A stretch of DNA of 35,771 nt. Origin: Oscillospiraceae bacterium. Its GTDB lineage: Bacteria > Bacillota > Clostridia > Oscillospirales > Acutalibacteraceae. The DNA lies in the NCBI GenBank assembly GCA_031261445.1, contig JAISJQ010000014.1, positions 1 through 35,771 on the forward strand, in the 5' to 3' direction. The notes under the pieces were generated by a model. The model ran no database searches and had not been told where the DNA came from. It worked only from the letters and a program-made list of their open reading frames with translations. Positions 7,426 through 14,186 of this stretch are shown in pieces. Position 1 is the stretch's first letter. Each line of letters opens with the position of its first letter. Position numbers and translations under genes: made by a program.

Positions 7426-8291
7426 GCGCGCACCTCCTTTCCGTGCAACACCAACGGCAACGCGCACAGCGCAAAATACGCCGCAAATAAACTGACCGAA
7501 ACCCACCCCACGCCCACGCCGCTGACGGCTGGGTAGTAGCGAAACTGGAAGCCGCCCCGCAGCGCACCCACGGCGATTGTCCCCCCGCAGACCAGCAGGA
7601 AAACCAGCGTCCGTCTGTCGCGTTTCTCAAAGCGAAAGAGGGAAAACGCCGTGCGTCCGGGCAGACCATAGCCACGGCTCTTCATGCTGTCCGCCGTTTC
7701 AATCGCGTTTTCTAGTGCCCAGGTCAGCAAGATGGAAAGGATATGCACGCCGTGGCGGATGCGCGGACACAGTCCGCCCTGTCCGCCGCCGCGCCCAATG
7801 CCGCGCTGGGCGTCGGCAATTACGCGGCTTTGCGCCCGTAGCTGTGGGACAAAGCGCAGCGTCATCGAAAACATCAGCGACAGCGCGGGGGCGATGCGCC
7901 CAAACAAAAACACGAGTTTGTCGCTACGCATCACCGCGTTGAAGCTGAAGAACCAGAGGATCGCGCTCACGAGCATACAGGCGGCCGCGATGCCATAGAG
8001 GATCGATTCGAGCGTCAGGGGGTTGCCGCTGGGCAGGTAGGCCAGTATCGTCACGCCCGCGTGGCTGACGAGGGGGTTCACCACCGCCGTCACAAGCAGC
8101 AGGGGCACGACCACGATGAGCGACTTGAACCCTCTGTGCACAAGGGCATAAGAAAACGCGCAAAGGAGCGAGAGGGCGATACAAAGCGGGTGCATCAGGA
8201 GCATGGAGAACACCAGCACCAGCGCAAAATACAGCAGGCTGATGGTCGGGTGCATGTTTGTCAGCGCGTCGCGCTTGCCGCTCTCACGCAT
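7395..8291 (-). CDS. ecfT: ECF transporter transmembrane protein EcfT
   Basis: A 298-residue membrane protein of the CbiQ/EcfT family with about six predicted helices. The coupling motif ADSMKSRGYG, typical of the Ala-Arg-Gly helices that contact EcfA, lies at about 195-204. It forms the membrane scaffold that binds the S component and the two ATPase domains. The gene end overlaps the start of the fused ATPase/S gene by 31 nt, so translation is probably coupled. It is the first gene after the cobalamin riboswitch. A short GAAGAAGG precedes the chosen ATG; a later ATG (codon 13) lacks an SD. Confidence 0.9.
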   Translation of the reverse strand: MRESGKRDALTNMHPTISLLYFALVLVFSMLLMHPLCIALSLLCAFSYALVHRGFKSLIVVVPLLLVTAVVNPLVSHAGVTILAYLPSGNPLTLESILYGIAAACMLVSAILWFFSFNAVMRSDKLVFLFGRIAPALSLMFSMTLRFVPQLRAQSRVIADAQRGIGRGGGQGGLCPRIRHGVHILSILLTWALENAIETADSMKSRGYGLPGRTAFSLFRFEKRDRRTLVFLLVCGGTIAVGALRGGFQFRYYPAVSGVGVGWVSVSLFAAYFALCALPLVLHGKEVRAWQKSKAAQA

Positions 8292-8312
8292 CGCACATCG
8301 CCTTCTTCCAAC

Positions 8313-8345
8313 AAAAAATGAGCCTTACACAGCGGCAAGCCTCAT
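8313..8345 (-). terminator. Riboswitch expression-platform terminator
   Basis: On the minus strand, ATGAG at 8341-8345 pairs with CTCAT at 8318-8322, extended inward past a bulged G. Six T follow (8313-8318). It lies between the riboswitch and ecfT, so B12 binding probably causes premature termination. Confidence 0.6.
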
Positions 8346-8424
8346 GGTTTCGCGCCCCCTTTGTCTCGCAAGCGCGTGCGACAAAAAGGAACACTGCTTC
8401 CACTCACCGAAAGTGTGTCGTTGT

Positions 8425-8578
8425 CTATTCGGCAGGTCTCCTGACTTTAAGCGTCAAACCGAACGCATTCCTCTTCCCGGCGCACGCCAGTGAGTACACT
8501 GAATGCTTCGTAGCTCTTACAGTAGGCGAGAACTGTTCTGGATTTTCACCAGATTCCCTCTAGGCGTGCCCCGCACCG
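8425..8578 (-). promoter_or_regulatory. Cobalamin riboswitch
   Basis: Read on the minus strand, the conserved blocks appear in order: AGGGAATCTGGTGAAAATCC, then ACAG and CTACTGTAA, then the GGGAAGAGG segment, and finally AGTCAGGAGACCTGCC near 8431-8446. This is the B12-box order of adenosylcobalamin-type riboswitches. It sits right after a consensus promoter and ahead of a terminator, so it should repress the ECF operon when cobalamin is plentiful. Confidence 0.92.
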
Positions 8579-8587
8579 AATGTGTCT

Positions 8588-8616
8588 ATTATAACAAGGG
8601 GCGGGGGAATTGTCAA
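8588..8616 (-). promoter_or_regulatory. Promoter of the riboswitch/ECF operon
   Basis: Minus strand TTGACA (8611-8616), a 17-bp spacer and TATAAT (8588-8593). Start is predicted near 8581, right at the riboswitch 5' end. Confidence 0.85.
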
Positions 8617-8633
8617 GCTGGGCGCGTGTGGAC

Positions 8634-8662
8634 TTGACAAGTCCAGAAAAATAGCGTATACT
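8634..8662 (+). promoter_or_regulatory. Promoter of tRNA-Pro
   Basis: TTGACA (8634-8639), a 17-bp spacer and TATACT (8657-8662), about 65 bp before the tRNA. It is divergent from the riboswitch promoter. Confidence 0.8.
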
Positions 8663-8727
8663 ATACGAGTTGTTTTAAGTCTCTCGTGGCTTGAACTGCA
8701 TTTTCTAGACGGCGAAAACCTAGTTTT

Positions 8728-8804
8728 CGGGGTGTGGCGAAGTTTGGTATCGCGCTTGGTTCGGGACCAAGAGGCCTCGAGTTCGAATCTCGACACTCCG
8801 ACCA
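8728..8804 (+). tRNA. tRNA-Pro (anticodon CGG)
   Basis: The acceptor stem CGGGGTG / CACTCCG pairs fully with one G-T. The anticodon stem CTTGG / CCAAG holds the loop TTCGGGA, giving anticodon CGG (codon CCG). The T arm contains GTTCGAATC. CCA is encoded at 8802-8804. Its 3' end faces the retroelement. Confidence 0.95.
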
Positions 8805-8859
8805 GCCGGCATGGCCGGCAGCAAATGAATCCGTAGGTGCGTAAAAAGTGCATCTTTTT
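8805..8859 (+). terminator. Probable tRNA-Pro terminator region
   Basis: A 6-bp GCCGGC hairpin (8805-8819) is followed by a weaker stem (8835-8840 with 8850-8855) ending in five T. The second is the better terminator candidate. Confidence 0.45.
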
Positions 8860-8879
8860 CGTTGAACCCTGCCAGTCCA

Positions 8880-8938
8880 ATGCACAATGGTCAATTGTTC
8901 ATTGTGCTTCGCGCCTCACGTGCGCGCGAAGCCAACGC
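8880..8938. repeat. ATTGTTC-type inverted repeat at the end of the reverse transcriptase gene
   Basis: GCACAATG (8882-8889) and CATTGTGC (8900-8907) form an 8-bp stem around an ATTGTTC-type core. A second inverted pair, CTTCGCGC / GCGCGAAG, overlaps the last codons of the reverse transcriptase gene and may end its transcript. Confidence 0.55.
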
Positions 8939-9956
8939 GCCCGATTAACTGCCCGCGCAGACGATGGGTGTGCCCGTGCTGTAGGTGTCCGTCCAGCGAG
9001 ACAATGCTGCGTTTCACGGTGTCCATATTGATCCGACCGGCGGCATAGTCGCTTTGCAAGCCGCGCATTCTATGGCGCGTGCGGTGCTTTCCGGGTGTGC
9101 GCAGTTTGCGTAGCACCTTTCCGCTTTTCGTTAGATAATATTGCCAGCCAAGATAGGCAACGCCGTTGCGTAGCGGAAAAATTTGCGTCTTCTGGTTCAG
9201 CGTCAGCCCCAGCACGGCGCAGTGCTGTCGCATCTCACGCAGGCAGTGCCGCAAATGCTTTTTGCTCTGGTGAATCAGGATGAAGTCGTCCATGTAGCGC
9301 GTGTAGTATTGGATTTGCAGGCGTTCTTTGACGAGCCTGTCGACGCTGTCGAGATAATAGAGCGCAAACCACTGGCTGGTTTGGTTGCCCAGCGGCAAGC
9401 CCGTTTGGACATCATGCGCGTAACTGTCGATCATCTGGCAGAGCAAGTGCGCTGTGTCGGGTTCGCGAAAGACTTTCTCCAGTTTTTCTTTCAGAATTGC
9501 GTGCGCAATATGGTTGAAATATTTTTGAATGTCGCATTTTAGGAAGTAGCCTTCCGTGCCGTGTTTGCGATAAAAATCCGTCAAAAAGCCCGTTAGGCGG
9601 CGCATGGCAAAGTGCGTGCCCTTGTCTTTGCGGCAAGCGGCGTTGTCATAAATCAGGCGCGGCTCTAGGGCTGGGCGCAGGAGATTGTCGCACAAGCAGT
9701 GCTGCACCACGCGGTCGGCATAATAGGGCGCGTGGATCAGGCGCTCTTTGGGTTCATAGACCATAAAACTGTAGTAGCCCTGTTGCCGATAGCTTCGGTT
9801 TTGCAAGGCCTGATGCAGTCGAATCAGATTCTCGGCAAGGTGCATCTCAAACGCAATCACCTCGGCTTTGTGGCGCTTTCCCTTGCGCGCGGCTAAGTGC
9901 GCGGCGTAGAGATTCTCGAACGTGAAGACCTGATCATATTCCGGGATTTTCGTCAT
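8916..9956 (-). CDS. DGR reverse transcriptase
   Basis: A 346-residue reverse transcriptase. The catalytic box YMDD is at 221-224 and the first catalytic Asp is in LKCDIQKYF (Asp142). Motif 4 reads LPLGNQTSQ (187-195). GxxxSQ at this place separates DGR reverse transcriptases from group II intron and retron enzymes, which carry QGxxxSP. No maturase, endonuclease or retron-type elements are attached. It copies the template RNA (10171-10295) with errors at adenines, acting with Avd, and the cDNA replaces the variable region at 10886-11010. The start at 9956 follows AAGGAAG at good spacing; an in-frame extension further upstream runs into the spacer and is unlikely to be translated. Confidence 0.95.
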   Translation of the reverse strand: MTKIPEYDQVFTFENLYAAHLAARKGKRHKAEVIAFEMHLAENLIRLHQALQNRSYRQQGYYSFMVYEPKERLIHAPYYADRVVQHCLCDNLLRPALEPRLIYDNAACRKDKGTHFAMRRLTGFLTDFYRKHGTEGYFLKCDIQKYFNHIAHAILKEKLEKVFREPDTAHLLCQMIDSYAHDVQTGLPLGNQTSQWFALYYLDSVDRLVKERLQIQYYTRYMDDFILIHQSKKHLRHCLREMRQHCAVLGLTLNQKTQIFPLRNGVAYLGWQYYLTKSGKVLRKLRTPGKHRTRHRMRGLQSDYAAGRINMDTVKRSIVSLDGHLQHGHTHRLRGQLIGRVGFART

Positions 9957-10170
9957 AGAAACTTCCTTTTCGTCACCGGCAGGGGAAAGGGCAGGCCGGC
10001 CCGAGGCCTTTCCCAAAGCCGGGAAAACAGGCGCGTATGTCCTGCGTCCCCCGCACCGCCGGCATGTTTTTTCCCGCCCCGTGAAAGGGCACAAGAAGGA
10101 ATGCGATTCCTTTGTCTTCCAAGCACAGGCTGTCCGCACGTGCGAAACAGCTTCGGGCAAAAGGAAGCAG
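9957..10170 (-). other. Spacer between template repeat and reverse transcriptase (DGR RNA 3' part)
   Basis: This 214-nt stretch has no gene. It is rich in inverted repeats, for example GGAAT / ATTCC around 10098-10110. In the Bordetella phage BPP-1 system the equivalent spacer belongs to the DGR RNA and is needed for priming, so a structured-RNA role is likely here. Confidence 0.5.
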
Positions 10171-10295
10171 AGCAGGGCGCACACCGCCAGAACTGTTGTT
10201 GACATTGTTGCCGTTGAGGTTCACGTTGCCATCATCGTTGACATTCGCGGCGTTATGAGGATTGATGCCGGGCGACCGAAGCCACCACCAGACCG
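10171..10295 (-). other. DGR template repeat (TR)
   Basis: 125 bp matching the variable region at 10886-11010 without gaps. The 14 mismatches all fall at adenines of the TR coding strand (T on plus). The stretch has 27 such adenines, grouped as AAC/AAT codons (Asn) at the diversified positions. It lies between avd and the reverse transcriptase gene, the usual TR position. Confidence 0.97.
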
Positions 10296-10322
10296 TACAA
10301 TCGCATCCCCCGAAAACGTCCG

Positions 10323-10745
10323 TCACTGGAGAGCCGGTTCTCCCCTTGCGGCGGCGGACGAAGTTCGCTTTTTATCGCTGTTCAGCCATGCGCCGAGCAA
10401 TCGCTGACAGTTTGTGGTGAGCAGCGCAATTTGCGCATACTGCTTGGGTAAGATGCACTGCTGCGTGAGCGCCAGCTCGCTGATATAAGCCAGCAGGCGG
10501 CAGTTGGTCAGTGCGCCGTGTTGAAAGTCCAGCCGCTGCTGGCGGGCGGCGGCAGAGCCGCCAGGGCCGATAAACTCCTCGTTCGCCCGATAGATCTGTT
10601 CGATGATGTCCAGCGCCAGATTTTGCATACGGGTCACGAAGGTGAAGCGAAACTGCTTGGGGCTTTTTTGCGTCGCGGTGATGACATAAGCGCAAAGCTC
10701 TTTGGCCTTGGTGACCACCAAAAGTTCACTGGTTTTCTGTTGCAT
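10323..10745 (-). CDS. avd: Avd-like accessory variability determinant (four-helix bundle)
   Basis: A 140-residue, largely helical basic protein starting MQQKTSELLVVTKAKELC. The pattern of four amphipathic helices, with KSPKQFRFTFVTRMQNLALDI in helix 2 and a hydrophobic LGAWLNSDKK end, matches Avd/bAvd proteins. These form barrel pentamers that bind the DGR RNA and the reverse transcriptase. It sits between the target gene and the TR, as in the Bordetella phage element. The start at 10745 was chosen because GGGGG precedes it at short spacing. A longer frame to 10883 would read through the hairpin cluster and into the end of the target gene, and is rejected. Confidence 0.85.
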   Translation of the reverse strand: MQQKTSELLVVTKAKELCAYVITATQKSPKQFRFTFVTRMQNLALDIIEQIYRANEEFIGPGGSAAARQQRLDFQHGALTNCRLLAYISELALTQQCILPKQYAQIALLTTNCQRLLGAWLNSDKKRTSSAAARGEPALQ

Positions 10746-10772
10746 AATACCCCCAAAAATCCATTTTTTACG

Positions 10773-10857
10773 CGCCGCCTGCGGCGGGATTCCGCCGCGC
10801 TGCGCGGCGGGGAAGATTGCGCCTGCGGCGCAAAGATTTGCGTCACTTGCGTGACGC
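10773..10857 (-). repeat. Hairpin cluster between target gene and avd, with a GCAA-loop hairpin after the VR
   Basis: Four inverted repeats lie in tandem: 10773-10786, 10792-10810, 10817-10833 and 10840-10857. The last, nearest the VR, has a perfect 7-bp stem and, on the coding strand, the tetraloop GCAA. BPP-1 needs a short hairpin/cruciform just downstream of its VR for target recognition, so 10840-10857 is the likely counterpart. It starts 5 nt after the target stop codon. Confidence 0.65.
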
Positions 10858-10861
10858 GATG

Positions 10862-13447
10862 TCACGATTCCAGATTTAGCCACAAAGCAGGGCGCACACC
10901 GCCAGAACTGCGGCTGACATTGTAGCCGTAGAGGTCCACGTAGCCATCATCGTCGACACGCGCGGCGTAATGAGGACCGAAGCCGGGCGACCGAAGCCAC
11001 CACCAGACCGATTTGCCAGAATTTCCCTTTTCTGTTCTGTTTTGGTCGTATTCATCGCTGAACCACCAGAAATCACCGTCTTCGTCTGTTTCTTTTTGGG
11101 CTAGTATTGTTTGATTGACACCCAAGTATTTGAACAATTCGTCAAGGCTCAACAAAAAGATTTTGTCCTCCGTTTGGTTTCCACCGGGCGTGTTAACGGG
11201 TTTATTGCGCCAGATTCCATAGGTATTGTTCGGATTTTCCAGCGTGGTTGGGATAATGCGATCGCGCAATATTGGGGGCAAGTGATCCAAATACGCGCCG
11301 TTTAAGTACGTTCTCAAACTGCAAGTCTCCCATGTGACGGATGTATATTTGGCATTATATTCACGGTGTTCCGTCACCTGATTTTGCAAGAGCAAAGCTT
11401 TGTCCTTCTCAACCGCCAGCACGCGGTACTGCGTGCCCGCAAGGTGCACGAGTTCTTCCTTGTCGCGCAGGTTTTGCCCTTTTAAGGCGCGGAGCGTCGC
11501 CAAGACATCAAGAAGGGCATCTTGCTTTTCGGACGCTTGCTCAGAAGCAGAAGGGGACTTTTTTTCTTTTGCCGCCAATTCTTTCGCATCTTCTGCCACA
11601 AGCTTGTGTTTTAACAAGAAGCGTAGCAACGCATAGTTGCGCAGCGTTTCAACATACGCGCTCTTTTTTTGACCGGGCTTTGGATCGGGGTCTCTCGGCA
11701 GAGGTTTTTGGGCGTGCGTGTAATCATAAGCCATGCCGTGGCTGTGGAGATAGGCCTCATAATCTTTAGGAAACAGGTTTTTGTAAATCATGAGGGCAAG
11801 AATCTTGCTTGTTTTATCTGGGTCGCCCTGCGGCTCTGTGGATTCCGTTGGCGTTTCTTTTGTCTTGCCGTCTGGCAGTCCAGCAGGTTTTCCATGGGGA
11901 CTTGCCGTATCACTGCTGGGCTTTGTGGGCGGCTCTTCTGTGCTCGGCTCAGTGTCTGCTGGTGGCGGAATCGCTGGCGCTTTCTTTTCTTTTTCGGGAT
12001 GTTTGTCGCTTTCTTCTCCTTTCCCCTGCCCATGTGCACCTTGCGCTTCTTCTTTGAGGATGAGAAATTCATTGACGATGTTTTTCAGCAAGCGATAGTC
12101 CCGAATGCAATAGACACTTTTTTTCACTAAGAAATAAGGCCAACTGAGGGCGTTTTCTTCTTTTAATTTTCCATCCTTATCATAAAACTCACTTTCCGCA
12201 AAAACTCCGTATTTGATCAGTAAGCGACTAAACAATTGCATCCGTTTGGATTCGGACAACAACACAGGCGTGACAGGGATAATCAGGTCAAAGAACTTGG
12301 TTCTGTCCAATGCCTCAAACTTTTCATCTTTGAGCAAGTAGATGAAGCGCAGCGGCTTTTGCCACTTTTTTCGGTGGATATTGGCCAGCCGGCAGATCTC
12401 GCGCAGCTGCACAAACAGCTGGTTGCCGCTGGCGCGGTCGATGTCCTCAATCACAATGGCATCCACGCTTACTTTGCTCAACACGTACAGTATTTCAGAC
12501 AGATGCTTGTCAAACAGCGTGAGACCATTGTTGATTTCGTTGTTGCTCAGCTCCATTTCAGGCTCTTTCTTCAGCACCAAGCGGCTGGGCGGGCCCAGGT
12601 GAATGAGCAAACGAATCAAATACAAGGCGGCGAGAATCGCCAGCAACAACAAAACGGCCTGCGCAACGGCTAGAATCCTATCATCAGGAAGAACCAACGC
12701 AGGAAACGCGGAATGGTATAAGTCCCTGACGACCTCTGGCACAACGTCAAAGCGATACTTCAACACCACAAGCAACGAGGCAATCAGGGCGACAGCAAAG
12801 CCAATGTGCCCAATATGCCACGCGCGTTTGATGGGAAAGAGCGTCCGTGGAATTTTCTGCGGCTTCACAGAGTGCAACAGTTGGTTGATGATTTTCGCTT
12901 CAATCCGGGCTTCCTCTTCCCGCGTTGCGGTCTGCTCTTGCTTCTCTTTGTCTTCCGTTGTGAGCTGTTCCTCTGGCTTTTTGTCTTGCTTTGGGGGCTC
13001 TTTTTTCTCTATCTCGTCATTTTCAAAATGCGTGAAAGACAGATACAGGAATTTCTTTTTACACGGGCGTTTTTTCATTAGGTCGTTTATCTTCGCCCAA
13101 AACCGCTCGAGGAAGTGCGGTTCTGGTTTTGTATCTTTTTTCGCAGTCTCTGTTTCGGTTTGCTTTTTCTTCTCTGCCGCGGCATCTTTTTTCGCAGTCT
13201 CTGTTTCGGTTTGCTTTTTCTTCTCTGCCGTGGCATCTTTTTTCTGCGGCTTTTGTTTGGGCACTTTTTTCGTCCTAAACGTCTCCAAGACGCTGCTTTT
13301 GCCTGTGCCATAACCGCCCGTGAGGGCGATGTTGTATAAGCGATTCCCGCGTTTGCTGAAAACATATTCGAGCGCACGAAGCGCACCGTCCACCCCCTGG
13401 GCCTCTGGTGTTGGTGTTAACGGTTCAAGACTGAATTCTACTCCCAT
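10862..13447 (-). CDS. DGR target: YobI/KAP-like membrane P-loop NTPase with hypervariable DUF6273 domain
   Basis: 861 residues. Walker A GGYGTGKS is at 44-51. A Lys/Glu/Thr-rich linker with 17-residue tandem repeats spans about 67-105. Two membrane helices (about 213-231 and 258-284) lie inside the NTPase domain, as in KAP NTPases. Walker B is AIVIEDIDRA (330-339). The stretch from FVQLREICRLANI to KFFDLIIPVTPV (345-395) is YobI-like. A Pro/Thr/Glu-rich disordered linker (about 470-545) and a helical region lead to the C-terminal DUF6273/C-type-lectin-like domain (about 660-861). Its end, WWWLRSPG onward, is the variable region (residues 813-854). TR and VR differ at 11 residues: 823, 824, 827, 830, 832, 836, 838, 840, 842, 845 and 846. 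The topology suggests a membrane sensor with a ligand-binding tip that is diversified; the ligand is unknown. It has an AGAGGAG ribosome site and its own promoter. Confidence 0.9.
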   Translation of the reverse strand: MGVEFSLEPLTPTPEAQGVDGALRALEYVFSKRGNRLYNIALTGGYGTGKSSVLETFRTKKVPKQKPQKKDATAEKKKQTETETAKKDAAAEKKKQTETETAKKDTKPEPHFLERFWAKINDLMKKRPCKKKFLYLSFTHFENDEIEKKEPPKQDKKPEEQLTTEDKEKQEQTATREEEARIEAKIINQLLHSVKPQKIPRTLFPIKRAWHIGHIGFAVALIASLLVVLKYRFDVVPEVVRDLYHSAFPALVLPDDRILAVAQAVLLLLAILAALYLIRLLIHLGPPSRLVLKKEPEMELSNNEINNGLTLFDKHLSEILYVLSKVSVDAIVIEDIDRASGNQLFVQLREICRLANIHRKKWQKPLRFIYLLKDEKFEALDRTKFFDLIIPVTPVLLSESKRMQLFSRLLIKYGVFAESEFYDKDGKLKEENALSWPYFLVKKSVYCIRDYRLLKNIVNEFLILKEEAQGAHGQGKGEESDKHPEKEKKAPAIPPPADTEPSTEEPPTKPSSDTASPHGKPAGLPDGKTKETPTESTEPQGDPDKTSKILALMIYKNLFPKDYEAYLHSHGMAYDYTHAQKPLPRDPDPKPGQKKSAYVETLRNYALLRFLLKHKLVAEDAKELAAKEKKSPSASEQASEKQDALLDVLATLRALKGQNLRDKEELVHLAGTQYRVLAVEKDKALLLQNQVTEHREYNAKYTSVTWETCSLRTYLNGAYLDHLPPILRDRIIPTTLENPNNTYGIWRNKPVNTPGGNQTEDKIFLLSLDELFKYLGVNQTILAQKETDEDGDFWWFSDEYDQNRTEKGNSGKSVWWWLRSPGFGPHYAARVDDDGYVDLYGYNVSRSSGGVRPALWLNLES
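10886..11010 (-). other. DGR variable region (VR)
   Basis: Lies in the last codons of the target gene. Its 25 bp nearest the gene end (10886-10910) are GC-rich and identical to the TR, and correspond to the initiation-of-mutagenic-homing (IMH) site. Identity to the TR stops abruptly at both edges. Confidence 0.97.
13134..13245 (-). repeat. 51-bp in-frame tandem repeat in the target gene
   Basis: Two near-identical 51-bp copies (13134-13184 and 13185-13235) plus a partial third encode 17-residue units (AEKKKQTETETAKKDA). The differences are single bases. The copy number could change by slippage without breaking the frame, altering linker length. Confidence 0.85.
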
Positions 13448-13500
13448 GTGCTTCTCCTCTGACAGCTTCTGTATGTCGACAAAAATCGCCGATGAAGCTT

Positions 13501-13529
13501 ATTATACTACAAAATTTTTCCAGTTTCAA
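13501..13529 (-). promoter_or_regulatory. Promoter of the DGR operon
   Basis: Minus strand TTGAAA (13524-13529), a 17-bp spacer and TATAAT (13501-13506), about 55 nt before the target start codon. Confidence 0.8.
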
Positions 13530-13904
13530 GCGGCGGGAATAAAAAACGCGCACGGCGTGTCATGTCAGTACGCGGGGGTGTTTTGGGGAGGAAGAAGGAT
13601 TCTAATGCGGAAGGCAAAAATATCGCCAACAAACAGCACATCTGCGGACGCGGCGGTTTCCCGTGCCAGTGACCCTAGCCGTCAGTGCCCTCGATGCCAG
13701 AGGCAACCGCCAAGCCGATAGAAGAAGTCGGACAGTGGCGTGCGTATAGCATACCGCAACTTAAGGCGATTGCCCAGAGTTTTGCGGATATAACCCGACA
13801 AACAGAAGTATTATCGCCTGTATTGCGGTTTCATCATCACAAAACATGCAAGGACTTTTTGTGCTGCGCCAACACTTTTATACACTGACTTTTGTGTTTC
13901 GCCA
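13530..13904. other. Gene-poor stretch between DGR promoter and tRNA-Thr
   Basis: About 375 bp without a convincing gene. A 60-codon open frame on plus (about 13694-13888) has no ribosome site and no recognised motif, and could be a decayed fragment. No heptamer arrays are seen here, unlike in almost all other spacers of the window. Confidence 0.4.
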
Positions 13905-13908
13905 ACAG

Positions 13909-13942
13909 AAAACCCGCAAAGCCTTACGCCATACGGGTTTTT
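13909..13942 (-). terminator. Terminator of tRNA-Thr
   Basis: An 8-bp stem AAAACCCG / CGGGTTTT (13909-13916 with 13934-13941), followed on the minus strand by a T-containing tail. Confidence 0.65.
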
Positions 13943-13946
13943 GCGC

Positions 13947-14022
13947 TGGAGCTCTCAAGCAGATTCGAACTGCTGACCTCGTCCTTACCAAGGACGCGCT
14001 CTGCCACCTGAGCTATGAGAGC
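13947..14022 (-). tRNA. tRNA-Thr (anticodon GGT)
   Basis: Acceptor stem GCTCTCA / TGAGAGC. Anticodon stem CGTCC / GGACG with loop TTGGTAA gives anticodon GGT (codon ACC). The T arm has GTTCGAATC, and CCA is encoded at 13947-13949. Its 3' end faces the DGR. Confidence 0.95.
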
Positions 14023-14063
14023 ACAATGCGCACCACACAGGGCACGTCTGGGTGCGCCGTACT

Positions 14064-14092
14064 ATTATAATGCATTTTGCGTGGATTGTCAA
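14064..14092 (-). promoter_or_regulatory. Promoter of tRNA-Thr
   Basis: Minus strand TTGACA (14087-14092), a 17-bp spacer and TATAAT (14064-14069). Confidence 0.85.
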
Positions 14093-14121
14093 GCGTTTTT
14101 TGCCGCCAGTTCACGCCAGAC

Positions 14122-14186
14122 TTTAGATTCTGAGACTAGCAACGATACACAATCTAGTCTCTAGCCTCTAGTGTCTAGCATCTAGA
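14122..14186. repeat. TAGA-type inverted heptamer element overlapping the end of the MoeB-like gene
   Basis: Degenerate heptamers (TTTAGAT, TCTGAGA, CTAG...) at 14122-14142 face five clean inverted ones (ATCTAGT, CTCTAGC, CTCTAGT, GTCTAGC, ATCTAGA) at 14152-14186. The stop codon of the neighbouring gene lies in the third of these. Confidence 0.75.

Noticed and set aside
8916-9956. Group II intron or retron reverse transcriptase
   Set aside because: Motif 4 is GxxxSQ rather than QGxxxSP, there is no maturase or HNH domain or msr/msd pair, and a matching TR/VR pair with A-only differences is present.
9973-10326. Open frame running through the template repeat (protein with NVNLNGNN-like stretch)
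   Set aside because: It is the template copy of the target's C-terminus. The repeated Asn codons are the template adenines, not a separate protein.
10323-10883. Longer 186-residue version of the Avd-like protein
   Set aside because: It would start inside the end of the target gene and translate the hairpin cluster. The internal ATG at 10745 has a ribosome site and the expected Avd length.
13685-13888. Open frame of 67 codons on plus between the DGR and tRNA-Thr
   Set aside because: No ribosome site, no promoter and no recognised motif. It could be a gene remnant, but nothing in the window supports that.
8728-14022. att-site direct repeats bordering the DGR at the tRNA 3' ends
   Set aside because: The only shared stretch is the T-arm core TTCGAATCT common to all tRNAs; there is no integrase.
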